Shown one piece after another: positions 54,635-64,000 of a stretch of 64,000 nucleotides of DNA. The notes beneath the pieces were generated by a model, which ran no database searches, was not told the origin of the DNA, and worked only from the letters and a program-made list of their open reading frames with translations. Source of the stretch: Berberis thunbergii (Eukaryota > Streptophyta > Magnoliopsida > Ranunculales > Berberidaceae); contig QNQO01008326.1 of the NCBI GenBank assembly GCA_003290165.1, forward strand, positions 124,001 through 188,000, given 5' to 3'. Each line of letters begins with the position of its first letter. The stretch's first letter is position 1. The position numbers and the translations under genes are program-made.

Positions 54635-57075
54635 ATGGCTGGAAATCAAAATCGCAAAAAAAAAAAAAAGAGTAAGTTGTCTTACTTGATGTTCTTCATT
54701 TTAGGGCTTGAATCTAGATTAGTTTGTGCATATATAGGGTTCTTTTTGTTCTGTTTGTATTTCATGGTATAATAGCAAGAAATCAATAGGATTTGGCCAA
54801 AATTGTGTGTATGAAGGCTTATTTTGCTATGTTATTTCTCGTTTCAGTGTTTTTGTTACTATCCATTTGAATATGATTGAGTATATTGTCTCCGATTAGA
54901 GTTTCGGTGTGTCAAGATTTTTTTAGGGAAAATCATATCTAAGTCAATATCTTGTATGTTATTTACTATCAATTTTTTTGTTTAGCATAAAAAAATTATT
55001 ATGTCTGTAAGATGTATTCTTACCAAGATTTGTGTAAAATATTATATGTATCTAATAACATATGTATTGTTTTGAAGAATATAGTAAGTTGTTCATGTCA
55101 GGATACAATAAGTTGATACGTATGAAAATATGGACATGAACACTACGATAGCTACATGCCTACATGATACTACACTGATGCTTCATGTATTTGGTTTTGT
55201 AGACTTAATGAACTTACAAAAGCAAGTCATATTTGCATAGAACTGAAGTTAGTCATTTTATTCATATTGATAGTCCAATAATTACACAAGACATCATACT
55301 GAATAATTAGTGAAGTTATTGAAGTATGCTTTCATTTGTATTTAATGTAGGTCCAATAGGCTTGAAGGTAGGAGGAATATTAGAATTCATTATGATGATG
55401 GTTGGAGGACTGCGAACGGTGAGTTTATGGAAGTCAAGAAGAGTACAATAATGGGTTGTTTATTGACATATTGAGGCTTGATGCAGAAGCTCCTAGTGTC
55501 GTGGAACTGTCTGCATTTGTACTTAAGTCAGATCCTGACTTAAATGATTGTGTGTTTGCATTTTATTGGGTGAACAAAAGAATGATGCCTCTTGAGAGTG
55601 ATGGGCAGTTCATTGAGATGTGGTGGTGTGATTGTAAGGGTGATGCACAATGCTTCTTGCAGATTTTTATGAAGATTGTTAAATCAATGTGATGTCATCC
55701 GATGCATTAGATGTTATAACCCCAATAAAAGAAGTTCCACAACCTTAGCCTACATCACCAATTAATGTGGAGGGGGAAGAAACATAAATTAAACAACCCT
55801 AAGAGGATCAAATCATGCAAGAGGAAGTTAGATGACATACTCAAGATTGGTAATCATCAGACATGTTCTCCAAAGAATTCTATGAATACTACACCAAGGA
55901 GGGCATTGCAAATGCAGGCTGAGACTGCACTATATGCAAGGATAGGAAGTGACCAGTCTCCAAGGGTCTTGAGGGCAACTGCAAGGGAGAAGGTTAGAAA
56001 ATTAAGTATTGTGAACACATCTCCAAGTGTACAACCTGCTATATTGTTGAGTTGTCTTCAAGCGTGCAGTTTCCAAGACAGTTGAGAGTAAATAGAAGAA
56101 AACTATTAGAGAAAGTTGCAATTCATCAGTAATTATCAAGTTCATGGCAAAGAGAAGAATTAAAAATGCAAATACAAAAATGGCAAAAATAGCAAGTAAT
56201 GGTGGTGCAATACCACCACCACCATCAATTCAAACATCACATCAACCATCTGTTGTTCACCCAATACCACCACCACCATCAGTTCAAGCGACTCCACTAT
56301 CACTTCCACTATGTGATGTTGAACAAACTCCACCAAGTGATGCTAAACAAACTCCACCAACATCATCAGTTCAAATCACTTCACCACCAACATCATCTAT
56401 TGCTAAAGTACCACCTATGCCAAGGAGCGGAAATGGGTGTATGAAGGTGGTGAGTGGTGTTTATATTGATGAAATTGAATGACAAGCATTGTATGCATGA
56501 TAGTACATGTAGTTATGACAAAATCGAATGACATGCATGCTAAGTACTATACTTTGAGATGAATTTCCAAACTCAGTATGTGTTCCCCCTACCCCCAATT
56601 GAAGAGACCACCTGGTAGGCCTAAGAAACAAATGAGGAAAGACCCAAGTGAAGATGATAAGCTAACAAGGAAGTGTCAAAAGTGTAGGCAAACTGGACAC
56701 AAGACTAGATCATGTAAGGCTTCTACCATAAATGTAACCAATGTCCGGTCTAAGGCATCAAGTTATCGACCACCACCACCCTCACTTCGAGCACCACCAC
56801 TACCATGTCAACCACCAGCACCACCCTTACACTTCAGCCGCTGCCATCACCTACATATCAACGAACAACAACAACACCTTCTCAACCTTTATATGGTTGC
56901 AGTGGATGCATGCTATCAATAGAGCAATCAATAACCATGAGGCCTATTGGACAAGGGAGTGGTACTTACATGTCAAGATATCAAGCATTTGTTGACGGGA
57001 CTAATACGTTGCCAAAGAGCAATAAAACTGGCATTGTTCATACCACCATGGAAGTAGGGGATTGGCAATCATGAC
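54635..57075 (+). pseudogene. Mutator-like (MULE) transposase remnant lacking the catalytic core
   Basis: ATG 54635 opens MAGNQNR followed by Lys codons and a splice-donor-like GTAAGT. From 55360 the reading NIRIHYDDGWRTANGEFMEV and, after a frameshift, LSAFVLKSDPDLNDCVFAF and MWWCDCKGD resemble the N-terminal part of plant MuDR-type transposases. A basic segment and a Pro-rich one (56144-56482) follow. The end is clear: PQLKRPPGRPKKQMRKDPSE, then the zinc knuckle CQKCRQTGHKTRSC, the usual MULE C-terminus. The catalytic DDE core and the SWIM domain are absent. Frames change at least four times. It is a deletion derivative and cannot transpose by itself. The N-terminal assignment is moderate and the C-terminal one strong. 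Confidence 0.75.
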
Positions 57076-57298
57076 TGCTTAACTTGTTACTGACAAACTA
57101 GATCTCTGAAACTAGTCAATTTTTGGTATAATGTGAAGTGCCTTACCTTGTTTTGATGATATGACATGGCTACAAGTATGAAAACTAGTATGTTTTGTAT
57201 AAGTGAAGTGGAATACTTCACTCTTTTGTATATTGGTACTTGCAAGGTTGAATTCAAGATATTGTGTCAGGGATACAATCATATTTGTTCATAGTACT
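57076..57298. other. 3' sequence of the MULE remnant up to TAT-2
   Basis: AT-rich. It ends at GTACT (57294-57298), the presumed left target-duplication copy of TAT-2. A right-hand MULE inverted repeat is not seen here and may lie beyond TAT-2. Confidence 0.45.
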
Positions 57299-57975
57299 TG
57301 ATGCAGTCATTTTCCACTCCTTGTTTTGACCTAGTCTCAAAGACCTGTACAAGTAACGCACGTGAGCCATGGACCACCGTTGTGGTGGCCGATGACACTC
57401 CGATGCTAAAGTCAGATAGGGATGTAAGGAAGGTGTAATGTTGTAAATAGGGAATTTGTAGCGTACCTTAGCTTACCAACCCCATGTCTTATTTATAGTG
57501 CAGGAGTCTTGGTTCGACCAGGCCATCGATGGCGTAGTTTAGGAAGGAGATCTTCGTGGAGATCATTATCTAATTAGGAGTCGTGTTGTAGAAGGGAAGT
57601 TCCATGTTAGCCCTGTGCTCCTAGATACTCGGGAGATAGTTCCCTATCAGTGGGTAATTCGTAAGAGGAAGTTTCCCTGTGTGATATGTACTTTAGCATT
57701 TGCTTTCTAGTCAGAAACGGAGAGCTGTTGTAGTTGTCTGTCTGAAGCTGATCCTCGAGATACTTTCCTTAATAAGGCTTACGGGTATTGAAGATAGTTG
57801 TGAGACGTGTAAGCTTAGTAAACTGTAAGAGTTCAAGTCTGTTTTAATGACTGCATTGGTGGGCTTAGAACCGCTTGGGCCAGATCAATGTTGGGCTAAT
57901 CTTGGGGTCCGTAATTCCTCGAGATCATCATGACAGTGTTTGGCTCAGGGATGTGACCATTTTGGTATAGCATCA
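57299..57975 (-). repeat. 3' LTR of TAT-2
   Basis: It starts TGATGCAGTCATTTTCC and ends GGTATAGCATCA, 677 bp. It contains CACTCCGATGCTAAAGTCAG, also seen in the TAT-1 LTRs in reverse complement. Confidence 0.9.
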
Positions 57976-58025
57976 GCTACTCCCCCCGAGTTAGTGGGCC
58001 ATCACATCAATTCGCTAAGTCATCT

Positions 58026-60198
58026 CTTGAAAAGATACGTTGCTCACGATGATTGAGTCTGAATCATTGCTTGAGCCGCACACTGCATTTAATGAACGTG
58101 ATTAAGTAGAAAAGTGGCGGGAACCTAATCTTTATTTAGGCCATCTGTTGTGCGGAGTCTGACCCTTTTATTTCCTTTGTTTTTTTGAAAATATTGCTCT
58201 GTTCATCTTCTATTAGAAAGTTTGTTTGTCTTCTTCATGGCTCAACAAAACCTTCTTGATGATGCAACCTTGGCCAAGGACCTTGAGTTTTTTTGAAAAC
58301 ATGTTGCTTTTCAAACCCAGTCTTGCTGAAATCCGTATGAAGTTTGGGGTCCCTGAGGACCTGCCATTGTCTGCTCTGAAGGGTGACTAGACGCCAATGT
58401 CGCCACCGGTAAGGTTCATTTGTTTGCACTGCCTGTTTCAAACCGGAGTACGCTTTCCTGTTCTGGATGTGATTTGGGAATTCTTGGACTTCCTTGGGAT
58501 TCCTCCAGCCCAGTTATGGCCAAAGCTCCTATGTTGTTTGACGCGGAGGAGCCGTTTGAGACGCTTTCCTCTTTTGTGAGTTCGAAGAAGCCTTGCATCA
58601 TAATTGGATCGTTTCTCAACACAACCCGCTTCAGTGAGTGAAGAACGCGAGTCCAATAGGCCCATTAGGGTGGAGGCTGATGTATTTGGTTGGGGAAAAA
58701 GACTACCTGCGATTTGCAAGGGTTGACGACATGTTGAATCTCAGTACTATGCAGGCGAAAGCTTTGATCGAGCGGTTGACGAGGGTTGCAATGGCAGCCT
58801 TTGTCGGGGCTGATTCACGTGGTACTACTTGGTAGAAGGTTCCTGTGAAGATTTGCCTGAGGTTTTGGAGCTTGACCGTCCCTCTGGTGCGCTATCCGAT
58901 AGTGGCCATGGTGGCACAAACCAAGTTTCTTGTAGTTCGCATTGTTCACCGTCTCGTTCCAAGCCACAACTCAAGGTGTTGGAGGGTCCTTTGGATAACT
59001 CGCTTCCTCTTCTTCCTCCGGATCTTGTCAAGCCGTCTCGCACTAAAGGGTCGGTTGTTCGTGAGAAGGGAAAAGTTGTAGAAGAGAGCTTGGGAATAGT
59101 GGCGACCTCAAAGGGTGGTGCTAGTGTAATTTCTGATCCGGGGAAGCTTTATCCGGATGTGAGGATTATCCTCTTTGCGCCGAACTTAATAAAAATGAGC
59201 ACCCAGGTTTGGCATCGGGAGGTTGACGTGGAGTATGCTTCAAGGAAGCGTATAAGTAGGTGTCATAGCTGGCTGATGGATTACGCTCCAAAACTTGAGG
59301 ATGATACACTAGAGGGGCATATGGATAAGGTTTTAATGTACCTTATAATGGGTATGTCTCACTTGAGCCAGGTGGCCATTGCTGGAACAGATGTCGAGGC
59401 GACTGGTGAGAGAGGGTGTACACCATGGAGCTTGTCTTCTTGCACATGCAGGCACTGTATTCTGACGCGCTCTATGAAATTGAGCGGCTGAGGAAATAGA
59501 CTGAAGAGAAGAGGTCAGAGCAGTTAGCTGTGGTTGCTGAGACTCAAAGGTTTCCTTGGGAAGCCCTTGAGCATGATCTAGTGGAGGCCGTGTCTGCGAG
59601 GGACAAATTCAAACAGGAGTTGGATTGAGCCTGCCAAGACATGGAGATCGCATAGGAAGCAACGGCTGAGGCGTGTTCTGTGACCTCTCATTGAAGAGAA
59701 TGCTTTGAAGAAGGCTGAATGGGCCGCTCAGAAGAACCAATTGGAGTCTGATGTGAAGATTAATGCTCGGAAGGCAAGAAAGGTCGATGACCAGCTCAAA
59801 TTGGAGACGTACGAGCTCAACGTTGTGAAAGCAGTTTGGCTACAGAGCAGTCTCGGGTTGATGTGTTGATTGGCAAGTTGGAGCTGTTGGAGCGTGAACT
59901 TGCTGATGCAAAGGCACGAGAGGAAGATCTTCTACAAAAATGGGGCAAGTGCGAGTTCCGCTGGGTCGTACACGACAATTTGGAGCTATTAGCGTTGATG
60001 AAGGAGGAGTATCTGAAATGGAATCTTGGCCGATATAAGATGTCGTATGTAGACTTGTTCGTTGCCTTTGCGTCAACAGACGATCAAGGCGATTTGGACC
60101 CTAATGCTCAAGCCTTAACATGTATGGACGCGACCCATGCCCCTTCCTCTGTTAAGCTTAACTCTTTTATTTCTGTAGCTTCTCTTGACTGGGAGTAA
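58026..60198 (+). pseudogene. Antisense ORF (aORF) of TAT-2
   Basis: It is transcribed opposite to TAT-2, so it appears on the plus strand. It begins TMIESESLLEPHTAFNE and continues ENMLLFKPSLAEIRMKFGVP and CSGCDLGILGLPWDSS. From 58829 it is open for 220 codons with SCSSHCSPSRSKPQL, VWHREVDVEYASRKRISR and HSWLMDYAPKLEDDTLEG. The end (59836-60198) is AKWGKC-like coiled-coil sequence closing in NSFISVASLDWE-stop. It parallels the TAT-1 aORF piece by piece, with many stops and shifts. The same architecture in two copies shows that the ORF belongs to the family. Its function is unknown. AATGAAATCAG (about 60233) after the stop could be a polyadenylation signal. Confidence 0.75.
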
Positions 60199-60769
60199 AC
60201 TGTGTACTTGTACCCATTTTGCTTTGTCTGTTAATGAAATCAGTTTTATCCTGACTGCGCTCTATACTTGTTTTGAATTCCTTGTCCCTATTGTGCTTTT
60301 TTGTTTTGCCTTGCCATCTTACTTTGGCATATACTGGTTGGATTGATAGGAAGTCGAATGGTCTGTCTGCTACTGAGAGCTGGACTGTTTGCGCTGTGAA
60401 TGACTCAGAGTCACTGTTGCATAGTCATGTCTGATAGCGGGCATGTCACAGACAGTTTAGCCGAGGGTTGTGTTACCCGAGTTGTGTCTTGTCCTTAAGC
60501 TAAGCTGCTGGAAGCTTATATTGTTTGTCTGATTTGTCGCCTACGGCTACTGCCAGAGATGAGTTGCGATAGCTAAGCATACACGTTGGAGTGTTTGTAC
60601 CGAGTCAGGCGTCGTAAGCTCAAGTTGACATTCTATGTAGCCTATATCCGGACACAGGTTGGATGACCTATGAGTCGCTGTGAGTGGCCTTTGCTGATAA
60701 TAGAATGCCAATCCGTTTGAGCGTAAAAACACTGACAGAGCTGGGATTTATCTTTGCAGTCGTTGTTTT
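60199..60769. other. TAT-2 spacer between aORF and tandem array
   Basis: Related by reverse complement to 26341-26905 of TAT-1. No ORF recognised. Confidence 0.5.
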
Positions 60770-62330
60770 GAAGGAGAGCGGTGGTCATGCAAGCTACTTG
60801 AGGCTCCTACCTTCCGAACTCTCTATGTCCAAACAAAGTGGACTACAGGTTTGAGTAATAAGGATTTGGCGACCATATTGAAGAGCAGTGGTCCCATGGT
60901 GAGTTGTCGACATCAGTCAAGGAATGACTAGTTTCCCACCTTTCAATTCATATATACCCGCGCGGTGGGGCTACAAGTTCGAGACAAAGGGGTTCGGCTA
61001 CCAGACTAAAGAGTAGTGACCCTGTGGCAAGCCCTCGAAATCATTTTGAGACTGACTAGGCTCCCACCTTCCAAATCATCTACACCTATGGGCATCAAGC
61101 TACAAAATTGGGGGTTTTTGACGGCCACACGGAAAAGCAGTGGTCCCATGGCAAGCCGTTGGAATCAGTTCGGGACTGGCTAGGCTCCCACCTTCTAAAC
61201 TATATACACCCGTGCAGTAGGGGCTACAAGTCCAGGGTTGGTAATTCGATAGCTAGGTTAAAGAGCTGTGAGACCCTTGTGTGGGCGGACCTGAGGGGGA
61301 GGGTGAGGGTGAGGGTTGGAGCCCAATAGGCCCAACAAGCCCGTGGATCCCAAGAGGGGTTGGGCTAGCTACCAAGGGGGATCATAGTCCCACATCGCCT
61401 GGGTGCGGGATGGTTATGTGCTATATATGTGCGAGGTTGGATCCCCATAGTAAGAGGCCTTTTAAAGCCGTGCGGGCCGGTTGGGCCCAAAGCGGACAAT
61501 ATCTTACTGTGCGGATCGGGTCGTTACAGAATGGTATCAGAGCCTGACCCAGCCGGAAGTGTGCCACGTGGAGGTGGGCCCTCGGGCAACGTGGACGTTG
61601 TGCCTGTGTGGCCAACGAGGACGTTGGGCCTTAAGGGGGGTGGACTGTGAGACCCTTGTGTGGGCGGACCTGAGGAGGAGGGTGAGGGTGAGGGTTGGAG
61701 CCCAATAGGCCCAACAGGCCCGTGGATCCCAAGAGGGGTTGGGCTAACTACCAAGGGGGACCATAGTCCCACATCGCCTGGGTGCGGGATGGTTATGTGC
61801 TATATATGTGCGAGGTTGGATCCCCATAGTAAGAGGCCTTTTAAAGCCGTGCGGGCCGGCTGGGCCCAAAGCGGACAATATCTTACTGTGCGGATCGGGT
61901 CGTTACAAGAGCAGTGGTCCCGTGGCAAAACGTCAAAATAAGTTTGAGAGTGACTAGGCTCCCGCCTTCCAAACCATCTAAGCCCGTGCAGTGGAGACTA
62001 CAGGTCTAGGGTTGATAACTCGGCGACCAGGCTGAAGGGCAGTGGTCTCGCGATGAGCCGTCGGAATCAATTCGGGATTGACTAAGCTCCTGTCTTCCAA
62101 ATCATTTATGCCCGCGCAGTGGGGGCTACAAGTTTGGGCTTTGATCATAAGCTTTCGTTGATGGTCGTTGCCAGCTAGGCTTACCTAATTGAGTTTGGCG
62201 ATCATTGACCACGAATGGGGCAGTGATCCTTGCGAATCGTAGTCACCAGGCGTGATAGCGTTGATTAGACTCCCACTCCTAAACCATCGGGAATCCGTGC
62301 TGGTCAGACTAGGTGTCGGGTTGAATCAGA
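60770..62330. repeat. Tandem array in TAT-2, units about 120-150 bp
   Basis: Units carry AGCAGTGGTCCCATGGCAAG, ATCAGTTCGGGACTGGCTAG and GCTCCCACCTTC, then CCGTGCAGTAGGGGCTACAA. They begin near 60885, 61005, 61130, 61910 and 62035, with diverged units at the edges. TRIM-2 interrupts one unit. These correspond in reverse complement to the TAT-1 array. Confidence 0.82.
61267..61907 (+). mobile_element. TRIM-2: 641-bp miniature LTR retroelement
   Basis: Two 262-bp LTRs, 61267-61528 and 61646-61907, start TGTGAGACCCTTGTGTGGG and end GGGTCGTTACA. They differ at about five positions. A 117-bp interior has the primer site TGGTATCAGAGCC (61532) and the purine-rich AAGGGGGGTGGAC before LTR2. The target duplication AGAGC is perfect (61262-61266 and 61908-61912). 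There is no coding capacity. The small frames inside are composition effects of the GC-rich LTR. Confidence 0.95.
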
Positions 62331-64000
62331 AGCCATTGTCATTAGCCTCGGCTAACTAAGCTTACCTGGTTGGAGAGAGGTTCAACGTACTTGAGGGCAT
62401 GCGAACCTATGTCTGCTAGTGTAGTGCACTGTATGGACGAATCTACCTTAAATTGTGTAGTGATCTGCAGGTATGATCCGTGTGTCAGAATTGACTTGGA
62501 TTTCTAGTGCTCGTGCCAGGCATGTGGTAGAATACTATTTGAATAGTGGGCCCACAGAAGGAGAGCTAGGGTTGCTTGCACAAATTGCGCTGCGTGTACT
62601 AGGTAGATCGCGCAGTAGCACATGTACGGTATAGGTTGTGGGACGGTTGAGTATCGGTTACTTCCCTTCAATTGATGGGGTTGCGTGCAGTGCCATTAAT
62701 TGGGCGAACGTGGTTTGCGTAGTTTCATTGGGAACCGTCGTTTCCTCATTTGCCATACGGTATTCAATGCTAGACAGTTAATGTTGAAGCGCCCGTTTGG
62801 TGAACCATCATGTCTATATAATGGTGTTTTTCATTCGTTGTAGGCATTATCTTCTGCAGAGCGTATCTCCTGAATGTTCTTTCTTGAAGAAAATGCTTTG
62901 GGTTTCCAAAGGCTGAATGGAGATCTCTATCTCTAGAGTCTTCGAATGATCTGATCGGGCACGATTATGATCGTTGTTATGCATGGTCACCTGCTCTGGG
63001 TGAGTACGTAGTTGATTTCCTGAGATCTCGTAATTTCTTTTCATGTTGCGGAGAAGAAGTACGCATTTTTGCCAAGGGAGATGCCTTGGTGTTACTTCGT
63101 GCCGATGTGCCCGCGTATATGTGGTTTCTGCTACTAACTTATGGTTGATCGAAGTGTTAGCAGATGCACAATGTTTTCAGGGGTGGTATCTCTCAGTCAC
63201 CTCGGGTACTATGCATGGGAAAAGTGTCCTCTCTTGGCAGCATCGTGAGACCTTGACTGCTTCGTCGCTTATGGCCATCTTCATATGCCTTATTCTATCT
63301 TTTCAAGGGGACCAGAAGCCGTTTGAAGAAGTCATCAAGAAGATGGGATGCCTTTTGAGGAAGTCAGCCGTCCATTGTAAGGTCGCCATCATTGTTGGCG
63401 GGTTACTTTTCTGGGGTGACTCGACGGAGCAATCAGTCGTTCTATGCTTTCAGTCCATTTTGTCACTTTGTCCTTCATCTTGGGAAGGGGTCGAGCGACA
63501 TTCATTTGGATACCTTTGTTGTTCCTTGCATATAGCTTGCACCGAATAGCTCACTTGGTCTACTTCGAATACCTTTGCTTTCTTTTGATCTCCTCATGTA
63601 GTTGGGTTGTCTATCTTTACTCCATGTTGTACCGGATTCAGATGCTTGTAGCATGTAGTCTTTTGTATCCACATTTGGGCGCTTGTTACATCTTTCTAGT
63701 AATCAATAAAGTTTGTCTTTGTAATTATTTATTTATTTCTTAAATGGTTGCAAATCACATAAGTCTTTAAGAAATAAACCTCTACATTGACTATGGAAAG
63801 GGAAATAAACAACTGACATAAACTGACTTTTGACGGAGAAAAATTGATCCAGGCCCTGAAGTGAATTCAGACGGCCCTTGTGGATCGTTGGTATTTTGAT
63901 CTTCGCTGACGTTTACAGAGGTTACTGGAAGGTAAACCTTGTAACGGAGTTAATCTCCTCGTCGACAAAATGTCAGAGGGTTATACCCCCACTTGCCCCA
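62331..64000 (-). other. TAT-2 distal interior, conserved with TAT-1
   Basis: It matches TAT-1 23950-22400 in reverse complement, for example GAAGAAAATGCTTTGGGTTT (62886) and TGTTATGCATGGTCACCTG. A plus-strand frame at 63043-63549 shares short stretches such as MGCLLRKSAVHCKV and TEQS with the TAT-1 copy. AATCAATAAAGTTTG (about 63700) may be a polyadenylation signal for an antisense transcript. No known domain. Confidence 0.55.

Larger units (their letters stand above)
57299..64000 (-). mobile_element. TAT-2: second Tat-type element, runs off the window
   Basis: The 3' LTR (57299-57975) is related to the TAT-1 LTRs in reverse complement. Next to it is the polypurine tract GCTACTCCCCCCGAGTTAG (57976). 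The aORF (plus strand, 58026-60198) and the tandem array (about 60770-62330) follow. The sequence matching TAT-1 22400-23950 then runs to the window end. Gag and the 5' LTR are expected to the right of the window. It belongs to the same family as TAT-1 but is clearly diverged from it. Confidence 0.88.

Noticed and set aside
61281..61941. Gly/Pro-rich ORFs on both strands
   Set aside because: They lie in the GC-rich LTRs of TRIM-2 and recur because the LTR is repeated.
60770..62330. CRISPR-like repeat and spacer pattern
   Set aside because: Units are long, diverged and directly adjacent, and they occur in the same place in another Tat element. This is a tandem array of a eukaryotic retroelement.

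Overview
This is plant nuclear DNA, most likely from a woody or otherwise repeat-rich eudicot. The evidence is Athila- and Tat-type Ty3/gypsy elements, Ty1/copia elements primed by initiator tRNA-Met, miniature TRIM elements, foldback MITEs, a Mutator-like remnant, and intron-containing pieces of a plant aldehyde oxidase gene. The species cannot be named from the sequence. I see no intact host gene and no RNA gene. Working labels used below (ATH-1/2, TAT-1/2, COP-1 to COP-4, GYP-1, TRIM-1/2, HAT-1) are mine.

Left part (1-31202): a stack of nested retrotransposons. The outermost is a minus-strand Ty1/copia element (COP-1). Its 5' LTR is at 30927-31202 and its gag at about 29994-30872. Its protease, integrase and start of RT are at 9827-11666; the rest lies left of the window. 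ATH-1 (1-9826, minus strand, old, pol heavily mutated) sits in the COP-1 RT. TAT-1 (11672-29988, plus strand) sits between COP-1 gag and protease, flanked by GTTAG/ATTAG. ATH-2 (11948-20727, plus strand, young) sits in the left LTR of TAT-1, flanked by GGAAG. HAT-1 (24256-25698), a Pack-hAT carrying part of an EF-1alpha gene, sits in a tandem array inside TAT-1 with an 8-bp target duplication GGTGTAGA. TAT-1 encodes a gag-like remnant on its sense strand and a long degenerate ORF on its antisense strand.

Middle part (31291-51423): two tandem, same-strand, dead copies of an aldehyde oxidase gene (molybdenum-flavin-iron/sulfur enzyme). AO-A (31291-33858) keeps the iron-sulfur and part of the FAD region plus one late exon. 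It is broken by TRIM-1 and by a copia fragment (COP-2). AO-B (39214-51423) keeps the FAD domain and most of the molybdopterin domain through to the stop codon, but has stops, frameshifts, a deleted catalytic segment and a missing penultimate exon. COP-4 lies inside one of its exons; a small gypsy element (GYP-1) and MITEs lie in its introns. Between the copies lies COP-3 (34345-38637, minus strand), a copia element that has replaced its primer-binding site and most of gag with the 5' part of an SCL28-like splicing-factor gene.

Right part (51424-64000): AT-rich intergenic DNA with a foldback MITE, then a Mutator-like deletion derivative (54635-57075). Next is a second Tat element, TAT-2 (57299 to beyond 64000, minus strand), with the same antisense ORF and tandem array as TAT-1. 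TRIM-2 (61267-61907), a small LTR element with perfect target duplication, is inserted in that array.

The genes do not form a working pathway. The window reads as a decayed aldehyde oxidase locus that became a landing zone for transposons, several of which carry host gene pieces.
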